DNA from: Notospermus geniculatus | Lineage: Eukaryota > Nemertea > Pilidiophora > Heteronemertea > Lineidae | Assembly (NCBI GenBank): GCA_002633025.1 | Contig: NMRB01000086.1 | Location: 658,102-722,101, forward strand | Reading direction: 5' to 3' | Length of the DNA: 64,000 bases | Shown here: piece after piece, positions 12,001-19,784 of the stretch | How positions within the stretch are numbered: position 1 is the stretch's first letter | How the letters are laid out: each line of letters opens with the position of its first letter | The notes under the pieces: model-generated | Told to the model about the DNA's origin: nothing | The model's database searches: none | What the model saw: only the letters and a program-made list of their open reading frames with translations | Position numbers and translations under genes: made by a program

Positions 12001-14938
12001 CTGGCCAGAACGATGGCAGACAAGACCAGGTGGCAGGATGCTGTGGCATTGATCTCGATATCACTATCTGTCACAGGCCAACGCATAATGCAGTTCATGG
12101 ACTTGGTTGGTACTGGTATCAGGGTTTCTGCCAGAAATTGAAAGAAGGGGGTACAATAGCTTGTGGGCCGTCACAAGCACCCTCAGGCGGGGCTCCAGGG
12201 ACCTCTCTCAGAAAAATTTGCTTTTTTAAGCCCTGAAAATGCATTTTCCTGACATTTGGAAGAAGAAATCTGCATTGCTCAGCAGATAGAAGTACTTCAA
12301 GCCATGGGGGAGATTTGTACCCCACGTACCCCCCGCTGGCAGAAACCCTGGGTATGTGCATTGAATTTCATCATGCATTGCTTTACAAGCTAGTTAATAT
12401 GGCGGACCCAATCAGCCAATCTCTAAGGACGGATAAACACTAACAGGCAGTATTGATGACAAACATAGTCGCTATGATACACAGCATTATACTGTGTTAT
12501 AACTACAATAATACTGCGTTTTAATTGTATCACATTCATTTTACAGAAATGGTACTTCATCATGCGTAATGAAAATATGAGTACAGGGGAGCAACCATCA
12601 GCAGAAACATATGGCTGCCAGGGGGACACCTCTCTAATAAGGAAACCAAGTCTAGAGGTCCTCCTTAATATCAGAGTTGTCTCACACGAGTAGGCTATCA
12701 ATGGGTGATTCGCTATCAATGGGTGATTCACCATTGATGATTTCTGTAAGACTTGTGCCGAGACTGGTCACACAAACGACTGCCAAGACTCGCACATGGA
12801 GCGGCGCCTTCAAAGAGAATGGCAGACAACTCAACATAATCTACGACAACATTTCTTCCGCCATTTCAAGTGTCAAGGATACCTTCCATCAGTCACATGA
12901 CAGCCACTTTCAGTCTCTGGAGGCAGGAAACCTCTCAATTAACACTTAATCCCAATTACATGTATATGTCTCCAACAAAGATGTTGAGACATGTTGGAAT
13001 CTGTGTGGTTTGTATTAAACCACAGGACTATTCATCATGCCAATGGGATGGACACACCCAGAATGTGACACACCCAGACCGAGACACAGAGCTTGTATTT
13101 TATGAACTGATCAAAGCGTTAATCAACATTACAACGGATATAAAACATGCAACTTGTCACATAAAATATGACACAAAGTGCAGGAAGTATGGTGGTGGTA
13201 ACTGCCATCCTTGACGCAATGTTTCATAAATGACATATCTTTACATTTTGCTGTGCCGTCATGACAAGGGCAAGGCCAAGCACAAACCTCAGGTATGCTG
13301 AATATTCTGTTGTTAATGTTAAACTTTTTAAAGGAAGAGGGTACAGCAACCTTTAAGAAGGGGGGGGGGGCAACACCTACACTAGATCACTCCATATCAT
13401 ATCAGACGATTGGAAGATCCAGTCCACATCCAAATTATGCCATTTCTTTACTGATATATTTTTAATTCAACTTCATAACAGCTTGCCCACTTCATTGTGA
13501 ATATCAAACAAAGAAGACCATTAGAAAAATGTCCATTTTAGATAAACCTGCTAAGACCATTGAATTTTGGGCATTATGATCGATACGATAATGGCAAGCG
13601 AAATTTCATTCTCCAACCAAGGCCCGTCCCACAAGAAGAACATAAACAGCCACAATAGGCCTTACCATGGATCATGGATAGGTCGTTCAGAAAAGTGTCC
13701 GTACGGACGTGGCAGAAGACTGGCACATGCACCTGCAATGTCTCTGTACAGACAAGACAAAGATGGCACATGCATGTTGGGACGATCCCATTTACAATAT
13801 GCCAAAGAAAGGGATATTATTTGAATGAAATAGACTATGACAGCTGAGTGTCCATCAGGACTAAAAATAGGGCCAAATTCTAGACGTAAGCCATGTAGGG
13901 CTATTGACTTGAGACTGAGAGACACATCACGGCAAGTGTATTTTAGCAATCTATGCATGTTGTCAATTGACTTAAAAAGAACACTTGACCTAGTCCATGA
14001 GATGAAAACTTTGGACTTGTGGATACATATCTTCTTAAATGTGAGAAAGGAATGAGAAGTCAGGATGTTAGATTTTGACTCTTCGCAATGCCAGATAGTC
14101 AGAAATGGCAATGGAAAGGTCTTATGATCAGTGGGAAGCCAGCGATCTGAAGTAACAGCATTATGTGTACTGCAAGATACGATGTAGTGTACAGAACAGC
14201 TATTCCTTCAATCAAACATGCTCACGCTGGTTTGTAAGTATAGATACTGCCTTTGAGGGCAAATTTCCCCTTTTAAAATGTAATTGTATTGCCCATTCTA
14301 TGAACTATTAACAAGAACATCCAGACCACAGCAGGCACCTACACTGTAGTCATGCCAGCCAGTATTACCAAGTCCAACAACCATCAATCTTGTCAGTATA
14401 GCCAAAAACCCAGGATGAATTAACCGTGAAAACCAACATGATATGTTATTAATTGTCATGGTTGTACTATGTCCATAGGCAGTCCGTGATGTTGAATGCA
14501 TGACAGATGTTCGTGACAGAAATGCAAATAATGAACATCAGTCAAGACATCCATTCAGTCTCGCTCCTCTACACGATTGTAGGGACCTACATGTACATTT
14601 ATACTACGTGATGTACTACTGTAGAGGAATGGAACCTCACTTGGCGACACCTCATCCTCCCATCGCAGGGCTTTGGTCTCGCTCCTTTTCATACACTCGC
14701 ACATATAAAGAGCGTATGAAGAGGAGCGAGACCAAAGCCCTGCAATGGGAGAATGGTGACAACTCTGCCGTGTCTGCCAGGAGGACACCTCCATTATACG
14801 TGTAGCATGTTTAGTAGTACATCAAAGTTCAGTCCAAAACGGGTTCACTACTCTTCACCAACTGCTTCATCTTTACAATACCAACCTTCCAACAGCTCCA
14901 CCTGTTGGTGAACAAGAAGTTGATCGATCTGTGCGAGG
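1..14938 (-). CDS. PLSCR: Phospholipid scramblase gene (whole locus, 5' end lost in a gap)
   Basis: Scramblases are Ca-responsive membrane proteins that move phospholipids between bilayer leaflets. On the minus strand, exons spell the family's conserved blocks in order: [14 protein letters not shown] (14.9 kb), [14 protein letters not shown] (9.95 kb), CCGPSRPF...RPLRC...CPCCLQ (8.5 and 6.1 kb), ISKQW...DADNFG...DLDVNIKAV (4.5 and 3.9 kb) and DFMFFE or DFMYFE (2.36, 1.27 and 0.05 kb). All boundaries are GT-AG and codon phases join correctly. The proline-rich N terminus is not visible; the first recognised exon runs into the N gap at 14939. The exon after CPCCLQ is missing and probably sits in the 16-N gap near 4.8 kb. 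Three exon positions are duplicated in tandem, implying alternative splicing. The alternative reading, several interleaved genes, fits the exon order poorly. Confidence 0.9.
437..649. repeat. Foldback element plus partial inverted copy at 287-341
   Basis: The left end AGTATATAGGCTCTGAAGGG is matched by the right end CCTTCAGAGCCTATATACT. A further 55-bp piece at 287-341 is the exact reverse complement of 595-649 and stops at the single N at 342, so it may be an assembly duplicate of the right arm and not a second insertion. Confidence 0.75.
1241..1300 (-). CDS. PLSCR: Scramblase alternative last exon Z2
   Basis: This 60-nt exon follows a TAG acceptor (rc of 1301-1303) in phase 0. It encodes [19 protein letters not shown] and ends in TAG at 1241-1243. 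The four-histidine end is a natural charged tail. It shares the DFMFFEKK start with Z3, so these two are the most recent duplicates. Use of each last exon would need its own poly(A) site; I did not identify one with confidence. Confidence 0.82.
   Translation of the reverse strand, partial: DFMFFEKKEDDEKKDHHHH
1435..1609. repeat. Foldback element (imperfect inverted repeat)
   Basis: Left arm AGACATCCTGCGAAGATCAG is matched in reverse complement by the right arm ending CAGGATGTCT, and both include the string AGAAGGGGTAAA. The element is about 175 bp and lies upstream of Z2 in the Z1-Z2 interval. No coding potential is seen. Confidence 0.7.
2335..2379 (-). CDS. PLSCR: Scramblase alternative last exon Z1 (acidic tail)
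   Basis: This 45-nt exon follows a CAG acceptor (rc of 2380-2382) in phase 0. It encodes [14 protein letters not shown] and stops with TAA at 2335-2337. DFMYFE replaces the usual DFMFFE, and the tail is strongly acidic (E, E, D, D, D, D), the opposite charge balance from the Lys/His tails of Z2 and Z3. It is the last exon nearest to the Y exons. Confidence 0.82.
   Translation of the reverse strand, partial: DFMYFEEGDGDDDV
2650..3580. other. Scramblase intron, no gene seen
   Basis: This is intronic sequence between Y2 and Z1. No conserved scramblase block or other protein similarity is seen on either strand. Short open frames here lack splice support. Confidence 0.5.
3585..3705. repeat. Short foldback element in scramblase intron
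   Basis: GGGCCAACCACACAGAAAGT at the left is mirrored by ACTTTCTGTGCGGTCGGCCC at the right, and the inner part includes GGTGCCTATCG against CGATAGGCACC. It is about 121 bp with no coding capacity and lies directly downstream of exon Y2 on the minus strand. Confidence 0.75.
3832..3993 (-). CDS. PLSCR: Scramblase exon Y2 (Ca loop and membrane helix)
   Basis: This 162-nt, phase 0-0 exon encodes 54 residues with ISKQWSG, the 12-residue Ca-binding loop [12 protein letters not shown], then [16 protein letters not shown], the first half of the C-terminal membrane helix. The acceptor is TAG (rc of 3994-3996) and the donor GTGAGT (rc of 3826-3831). It is a diverged tandem copy of Y1, same length and phase, about 460 bp apart. 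Because 162 is a multiple of three, including both would keep frame but duplicate the loop and helix, so mutually exclusive use is the sensible reading. Confidence 0.9.
4453..4614 (-). CDS. PLSCR: Scramblase exon Y1 (Ca loop and membrane helix)
   Basis: This 162-nt, phase 0-0 exon has 54 residues including [10 protein letters not shown], the loop [12 protein letters not shown] and [16 protein letters not shown]. The acceptor is CAG (rc of 4615-4617) and the donor GTAAGT (rc of 4447-4452). Compared with Y2, loop residues 7-8 are MT versus IQ, residue 11 is I versus A, and the helix has Val where Y2 has Cys. The acidic residues at loop positions 1, 3 and 12 are kept in both, so both should bind Ca if the family model holds. 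Confidence 0.9.
4783..4806 (-). other. PLSCR: Assembly gap that probably hides a scramblase exon
   Basis: Between X and Y exons the family has an exon with the QAPPG...GYV block, and it is not found elsewhere in the window. On the minus strand a textbook acceptor (TCATCTCTCCCCAG, ending at 4804) is followed by AGAGT and then directly by the 16 Ns. Sequence beyond the gap looks intronic. The missing exon would start AGA GTN in phase 0, matching the phase at the end of X1 and X2. Confidence 0.65.
4965..5146. repeat. Weak inverted repeat in scramblase intron
   Basis: AGTGGAACCCCTCTC near 4968 and GAGAGGTTCCACTTTA near 5129 are inverted copies about 180 bp apart, suggesting a degenerate foldback element. 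A related ACACCTCTCTAATAAGGA string occurs near 12.63 kb. Nothing else is recognised between 4.8 and 6.06 kb. Confidence 0.45.
6065..6204 (-). CDS. PLSCR: Scramblase exon X2 (Cys-rich block)
   Basis: This 140-nt exon has acceptor CAG (rc of 6205-6207) and donor GTAGTC. It encodes [15 protein letters not shown], then KIMDN, then [15 protein letters not shown], the cysteine-rich, palmitoylation-prone central block of scramblases. It is the same length as X1 with the same phases. Since 140 is not a multiple of three, splicing both X exons into one message would shift the frame, so they must be mutually exclusive if both are used. Confidence 0.9.
8435..8574 (-). CDS. PLSCR: Scramblase exon X1 (Cys-rich block)
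   Basis: This 140-nt exon has acceptor TAG (rc of 8575-8577) and donor GTAGTC. It encodes [28 protein letters not shown] and [15 protein letters not shown]. The split Asp codon (G|AT) joins the 9.95-kb exon correctly. It differs from X2 at scattered sites (E/N, N/Q, D/G, AG/TN, I/V, K/Q) while every cysteine is kept, as expected for two functional copies. Confidence 0.92.
8935..9091 (+). mobile_element. LINE 3' tail (CR1-like) with TTTGA repeats
   Basis: The AT-rich 3'-UTR-like sequence includes ACAATAAACATTTTGA and ends in a short run of TTTGA repeats at 9070-9091. This fits the terminal repeat of a CR1-like non-LTR element in plus orientation inside the scramblase intron. No coding part remains. 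Confidence 0.55.
9384..9628. repeat. MITE-like TIR element, about 245 bp
   Basis: Termini GCGTCCACTAGGGCGCGGAC and GTCGGCGCTCTAGTGGACGC are inverted copies. Open frames on the minus strand inside it are incidental. It sits in the intron between X1 and the 9.95-kb exon. Confidence 0.75.
9916..9993 (-). CDS. PLSCR: Scramblase exon ([11 protein letters not shown] block)
   Basis: This 78-nt exon has acceptor CAG (rc of 9994-9996) and donor GTGAGT (rc of 9910-9915). It reads [18 protein letters not shown] then QRVYFAAE, the strand typical of scramblases just before the Cys-rich block. The first Ala codon is completed by the G ending the 14.89-kb exon, and the last G joins either X exon to give Asp. 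Only one copy is seen. Confidence 0.92.
9994..14650. other. Long scramblase intron
   Basis: No exon was found in this 4.9-kb intron. It holds four copies of a GTAATTCCGTTAC-like motif (10752-11155), a foldback element (12120-12350), a short tandem GCTATCAATGGGTGATTC doublet (12694-12729) and a G10 run near 13361. Open frames at 11725-12141 (+) and 13662-14111 (-) have no recognisable domains or splice support. Confidence 0.5.
12120..12350. repeat. MITE-like TIR element, 231 bp
   Basis: CAGGGTTTCTGCCAG at the left and CTGGCAGAAACCCTG at the right are perfect inverted copies. The inner arms carry GGGGGTAC against GTACCCCCC. The flanks share GGTAT-like bases, a possible short target duplication. 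Confidence 0.8.
14655..14752. repeat. Near-perfect hairpin of about 98 bp
   Basis: CAGGGCTTTGGTCTCGCTCC and GGAGCGAGACCAAAGCCCTG are exact inverted copies around a short loop containing ACATATAAAG. It lies just downstream of the partial 14.89-kb scramblase exon. Confidence 0.85.
14886..14938 (-). CDS. PLSCR: Scramblase exon ([14 protein letters not shown]), truncated by gap
   Basis: The reading [16 protein letters not shown] is a highly conserved scramblase block. The donor follows at GTTGGT (rc of 14880-14885), leaving a G that completes the Ala codon of the 9.95-kb exon. The 5' side of this exon, and probably the upstream coding exons, are lost in the N run 14939-15218. Confidence 0.9.
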
Positions 14939-15218
14939 NNNNNNNNNNNNNNNNNNNNNNNNNNNNNNNNNNNNNNNNNNNNNNNNNNNNNNNNNNNNNN
15001 NNNNNNNNNNNNNNNNNNNNNNNNNNNNNNNNNNNNNNNNNNNNNNNNNNNNNNNNNNNNNNNNNNNNNNNNNNNNNNNNNNNNNNNNNNNNNNNNNNNN
15101 NNNNNNNNNNNNNNNNNNNNNNNNNNNNNNNNNNNNNNNNNNNNNNNNNNNNNNNNNNNNNNNNNNNNNNNNNNNNNNNNNNNNNNNNNNNNNNNNNNNN
15201 NNNNNNNNNNNNNNNNNN
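14939..15218. other. Assembly gap (Ns)
   Basis: 280 unknown bases remove part of a scramblase exon. The sequence beyond (15219-15680) shows no scramblase coding similarity and may hold 5' noncoding or promoter DNA for that gene. Confidence 0.95.
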
Positions 15219-15679
15219 TGGCCGATTTGGTCGAAAAACGTATCAAATCGGCTTGAAATAGAGATGTTACTGTTCCTGCACACGAAAAAATGAAAATCGG
15301 ATGACATACCGGCTCGGATGATGATAAACAAATTAGGTATCCAAGCGTAAAATCTCCAAATGAAGATCGACAAGCCCGCAAAATGACAACGCTGTTCCGC
15401 GTAGCACGCTCCCTCCCTCCGATGTTATATCGAGAAATGTGTGCTCGCGAGATTGGGGCATTTAGCGCTGATTAAAGTAACGCTATGTATGAATTAGCAT
15501 AAAAGTTGGTCATAAAATCATGTAAACTATCGTATTTATCGGGTCTTATTTGTTTTGCAATGTTGAACCTGCGGCCGAGGGAGAGAACTTTTACACTGAA
15601 GAGCCATCATTAGTTTTCATATTCGATGCTGGGTGGCGCTGCTGAATACTACAGGACGTTTCAGAAAAATTGCCATGCA

Positions 15680-17135
15680 GAAACCATCATTTTCTCCATA
15701 AATGTGTTTTGAACATATCTGGGAAGATAGCAAGTGACCGAGCCCTGAACTATACACTAGGCCTGCTACACATCCTCAGTTCATGCATTCACTTCCCGCG
15801 TTTTTTGCGTTACTCGCACTGGGCGTCAACAGAATGAAGCCCGCAGGGTGTGGTTCAAATTTCACGCATAAAAATCAGAGTATCAATTGACCCGACTTGC
15901 AAAAACGTATCAAATTTGTAGCAACGAGATTATTTTGTGAGTGTTTTTTCTCGGCAGGTCTCGAGTTAGGCTCATTTTGCACAATGAATCATATATCAAC
16001 GCCGAGTTGTTACAATGGCAAGGGGCAGTAAAAAATGGCCACCGCTTCTCAAGTGGATCCTAAAAAGCGTTCGAAACGATCCTGCCAGAAGTGTCAAGGT
16101 GCGAGCTGATGGGTAGGCATGCTGCTTATCTGTGGAAGTGTCACATATTCTGTGCCCTGTTCACTCGATAAACACAGTAACTGACTCGGAATCCGCGTAT
16201 GGGCGCACGGCGTTTGTTCGAGGCAAGGGAGTTTGGAAGACGTCAACTTACTCGTCGCCCCAATGGTTCTCATTCTGGCTTACCATCAGTGCTGCCATCT
16301 ACATTAGGCTCCGACGGTAAGACTTGCCTCTGACGCGGGACCCCAGACCATTTTGGATGGTTCTTGGCTGGTATACGGCGAGAATAGAAAGCGCCTAGGA
16401 CTGACCCTGGGTCCATGCAATGTTTCATGTTGACCAGGCTTCAACATGCTATTCGCGATAAAGAATGCGAGGAAAGCAGTATTAATGCGACGTAGGTCCT
16501 GGCCTTGCAGCTTTTCTGCGTTCAAGCTCGTCTGCTGTGCCCTTTGAGCCGAAAAAAATACGAACCTTACTTCAGCTTTTTGGACGCAATGGGCGGAGCC
16601 CTTACTGCTACGACGACGCCGGTGTGAAAAACCGATTGCCGGTAGAATGGAAGCTGTAATTTTGAAGTCATATGCCAAGACAGTCGCGCTGATTGTCAAT
16701 CGACTAAGGACCGTATGCACGGGTCGGACTTCAGCCACACTTTCATTAAAGTCTGACTTTTCTTAATGCTTCAAGCAAAGAGAACTTACGCTATACTTTA
16801 GGCTGAAGTCCGACCCAAGCGTACGGTCCTAAAACTATTCGTCTGCCCGCCGTCTCGGCCGCAAAACCTGCATACGGTGACAATAAATGACGAATGTCAA
16901 ACAGGTTTGACTTCAGGAACAGACTCCGACGAAGGTAACCAGTTGTCACCGTACCTCTACACAGGTCGTAGAGATATCTGTCTCTAGCCTCTATCACACG
17001 CTGGGATAAGTCGTGATTTCTGCGTCCGGCGACAAAAATCTCCACTTGTCGCAGTGTGTGCAGAAGGCAGGTCGTCCGAGTGCACCACACGATTCTCCGT
17101 TTGCTTGGTGTCTCGTAGCTATCTCTGTACTCCTT
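15680..17135 (+). repeat. 5' flank of GPCR copy A, duplicated at 19365 and 21748
   Basis: This flank is a diverged copy of 21748-22990 upstream of GPCR copy C; both share strings such as TATACACTAGGCCTGCT and GTCGTGATTTCTGCGTCCGG in the same order. A shorter piece at 19365-19520 precedes copy B. So the duplication unit was gene plus about 1.4 kb of 5' sequence. It contains the MITE insertion at 16708-16829, absent from the copy C flank. Confidence 0.8.
16708..16829. mobile_element. MITE, 122 bp, TAA target duplication
   Basis: Termini GGACCGTATGCACGGGTCGG and CCGACCCAAGCGTACGGTCC are inverted, and the element is flanked by TAA on both sides. The paralogous flank of GPCR copy C near 22715 has a single TAA at the same place and no insertion, so this is a confirmed insertion after the gene duplication. 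A 3-bp TAA duplication fits PIF/Harbinger-type elements. Confidence 0.88.
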
Positions 17136-17262
17136 GGGTAGCGAGCATAAAGGGGTCGTAACCCTACGTCTGGCCTAAGCCAGGCGTAGTGCTCGTTGTG
17201 GCCCTTGTACTACGCCTGGTTTAGGCCTGACGTAGGGTTACGACCTCTTTATGCTCGCTACC
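17136..17262. mobile_element. MITE, 127 bp, CCTT target duplication
   Basis: Long arms GGGTAGCGAGCATAAAGGGG and CCTCTTTATGCTCGCTACC are inverted, with the middle (CGTAACCCTACG) also paired. CCTT flanks both ends, and copy C has one CCTT at the matching place (near 23004). It lies about 60 bp upstream of the GPCR A start codon, so it is probably within the 5' UTR or promoter. Confidence 0.88.
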
Positions 17263-17321
17263 CCTTGTATCTGGGTGAAGATAAATTCTTCAGTGTCAAC
17301 ACAGGTTTAAAACCGTCGAAA

Positions 17322-18413
17322 ATGAATGTCACCTTCGTCATAGCGGCGACGCGAGACAGCGATATCGTGGAGGTTGTTGAAGTAACCAACAAAACAGCAT
17401 CACTGTCACCGTTTATCATCGAGCTGAAGCGGTTTGCAACCTTAGTTCAAGTCTACGTTGACCTCATCATAGTCTGCGTCGGTCTTTTTGGAAATATATT
17501 TTCCATCGTCGTCTTTACAAGGTGCAAGAAAAAAGACGCTGCGAGTATCCATTATCTAACTTTTCTTGCGTTTAGCGACACTGGAAATATCATGATGTAT
17601 ATCATAAAGAACTGGACTTCGAATGGCCTCAAAGAATTATCGGGTGGTACCATAGTTTTTAGCATAAATAGGGTATCAACAACATCTTGCAAGTTGGTAA
17701 GTTTTCTTTCAAATGGCGTCTTCGCCTTCACTTCTGCGTGGACAATAATTGTGTTCAGCATAGAGCGTGTTGTCGCCGTCTGGTGGCCGCTAAAGGCGTC
17801 AACATGGCTGACGACGACACGGAGGAAGGCAGCCATCATCATTCTTGTGGCTGTTGCCATGGTGTCGCACACACCATCCCTGGTTTTAGCGGAGATATTC
17901 GAAGAGAAAAAGTTCACCAAATGTTTTTATCATCTCCGTGGGTTCAGCAGAAGAGGAAAGTTGATGTTCGTATTTTTTTGCCTGACAGCCAAAAATTACG
18001 CACTTCCGTGTTTCCTCATGCCAGCCCTGAATTTCCTCTTAGTTGTTGGAATCATGCGGTCAAAGAATTCCAGTATTCGGGTAGACAACCCGAAAATGGA
18101 CGCGAGGGAAGTGAAGGGAATCATAAACCTTCTCATCGTCTCAACAGTTTTTATTCTTCTCAACACCCCCTTTGTCATGTTTTGGACGTATTATAATTAT
18201 GAAAATTTCATCAATGACTTGGCTGGCAAGACAAAAGATGAAGTCGAAGTTTTACATCGCATCGGGGCATTTACACTTTCCCTCATTATGATCAATTACA
18301 GCATCAATTTTATCATTTATTCTAAATCACTTGACTACTATCGCCAGGAAGGCGGACGGATTCTGGGAAGGTTGTGGTGCGGAGTCAGGATCGCAGAATC
18401 TAAATTATGGTAA
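17322..18413 (+). CDS. Rhodopsin-class (class A) GPCR, tandem copy A
   Basis: This intronless gene encodes 363 residues with seven predicted membrane segments. Landmarks are GN at 57-58 (TM1), SD at 85-86 (TM2), Cys123 and Cys201 for the TM3-loop 2 disulfide, ERV at 148-150 in place of DRY, Pro229/Pro234 in TM5, Pro283 in TM6, and NYSINFIIY at 325-333 in TM7, where NFIIY replaces NPxxY. NYSxNF is common in invertebrate neuropeptide (FMRFamide/myosuppressin-like) receptors, so a peptide ligand is inferred. N-glycosylation sequons lie at Asn2 and Asn23. The open frame continues upstream to 17196 only from a TTG inside a MITE. ATG 17322 matches the copy C start and is preferred. Confidence 0.9.
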   Translation: MNVTFVIAATRDSDIVEVVEVTNKTASLSPFIIELKRFATLVQVYVDLIIVCVGLFGNIFSIVVFTRCKKKDAASIHYLTFLAFSDTGNIMMYIIKNWTSNGLKELSGGTIVFSINRVSTTSCKLVSFLSNGVFAFTSAWTIIVFSIERVVAVWWPLKASTWLTTTRRKAAIIILVAVAMVSHTPSLVLAEIFEEKKFTKCFYHLRGFSRRGKLMFVFFCLTAKNYALPCFLMPALNFLLVVGIMRSKNSSIRVDNPKMDAREVKGIINLLIVSTVFILLNTPFVMFWTYYNYENFINDLAGKTKDEVEVLHRIGAFTLSLIMINYSINFIIYSKSLDYYRQEGGRILGRLWCGVRIAESKLW

Positions 18414-18616
18414 GAGTGGTCGCTCTCCGCATTACGGTCGTCGCTCCGAAACTGCTTGATTCAAGCGATTCTTAGAAGATGACCAATAGGGGTCACTAGT
18501 GCGTGTTGGAACTGTCGTCAAACTACTGTATAAAGCCAATCAGCGCGCTCATTCACGATAGCTTCCTTTGGGCCATAAGAAGGGATGATCATTGCGATCT
18601 GTGCCTCCCAGATAAT

Positions 18617-18762
18617 AGGGAGGTTTCGAAATCAAACGATAAACGTAAACTTTACGACAACGTTATTTTTCGTACTACACATTAACCAGATTTTACATTT
18701 TCGGTACAAAAATAACGTTGTCGTTAACGTTTACGTTTATCGTTTGATTTCGAAACCTCCCT
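18617..18762. mobile_element. MITE family M1, 146 bp
   Basis: AGGGAGGTTTCGAAATCAAA and TTTGATTTCGAAACCTCCCT are perfect inverted ends; inner arms CGACAACGTTATTTTT and AAAAATAACGTTGTCG are also inverted. Related copies lie at 33949-34092 and about 35234-35372. It separates GPCR copies A and B. Confidence 0.88.
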
Positions 18763-19784
18763 TATACCAGTGACTGGTGACAAGCATCACAGCGATTTGC
18801 CTCAGGATTTCATCTGGTTTTCGTATAACAATCAGCCAAATCCTGGGGTACCTCACTTGAGGAGTGTTTCTGATCGACCAGGTTACTGTCCAAGGAGCTT
18901 GTCAGAACACAGAAATACAAACATCAAATCAAACAGACGACACAAAGTAGGATGGCCATTGGCATTTTCAGCATCAGTGTACCTAGAAGGATCATCAGAA
19001 CAGTAAACGAGTCGAGAAGCAAGATTTTCCTGTCGGTGATCCACGAATGGTGTCGCCATCTCTAGGCAACTGTGAGCCCTGATGTGGTGCACCGAATGCC
19101 ATCTGCTGTTCGTCGAAAGAACCACCGGCGCACCGGGCGCCCTTTGGGGTGTGCTCTACCACTGACAGATAGAATGGCGTCCTGGGTGTGCACTGTGCCC
19201 CCCCCCCCCAGGACTCATAGACTGGGCCCTAAAGAGTGCGACCAGACAAACACAAACGCGGCAAAGACTTCTACTTGTGAATGTGGTCTGCATTCCGTTC
19301 GTGGTTGCACGCTGACAAAACTGTGCAGAAAAAATGATCGAATTGTGACTGGAGCCATTGACCTGTTTGATACCTGACAGGGGCCTACACAGCCTCAGTG
19401 AGTGTATTCCCTTCCCGCGTTTCGAACGCTGCCCAGGGCGTATTAACTCACTCCTATCGTCAGCAAAATGATGCCCGCCGGGTTGTGGTTCAAATTTCGC
19501 CATGAACATCAATGAGATTGAATAGGAAAAAGCCTATCGCGCTCAAACGAACCGATGAGACAATTTTGCAGATTTATTTCTCGGTATGACACTCACTTTG
19601 CAGAAAGGAATCAATGTACCGAGTTGCTTCAACGGGAACGGACAGTGAATGGGCACCGGTAAACGCGACCAGTCCTCTCCAAGGGTTGTGCATCCCCTTT
19701 TGGTGCTGATGTCGCAGACCATGCTGAAGTCGTAGGCGACGTTCATTCAACACCTCCGACGTTATATTATAACGACTGGGTTTA
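18763..19784. other. Intergenic between GPCR A and B
   Basis: This stretch contains a C10-type run at 19199-19209 and a remnant of the duplicated GPCR 5' flank at 19365-19520. No other gene is seen. Long minus-strand frames are not supported by motifs. Confidence 0.5.

Noticed and set aside
11725-12141. 138-codon plus-strand frame
   Set aside because: It runs into the foldback element at 12120 and shows no recognisable motif; probably chance.
13662-14111. 149-codon minus-strand frame in the scramblase intron
   Set aside because: No domain, no splice sites in phase with scramblase exons, and composition like translated AT-rich noncoding DNA.
14848-15381. Open frames spanning the N gaps (also 41350-41729)
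   Set aside because: Their length comes from Ns. Only the real scramblase block at 14886-14938 was kept.
17196-17321. 42-residue N-terminal extension of GPCR A
   Set aside because: It opens with TTG inside a MITE and has no counterpart in copy C; ATG 17322 is the homologous start.
17552-17920. Long minus-strand frames opposite each GPCR (also 20099-20419, 23299-23667)
   Set aside because: They recur because the GPCR sequences are paralogous;  no start context, domain or splice support. They are shadows of the receptor coding strand.
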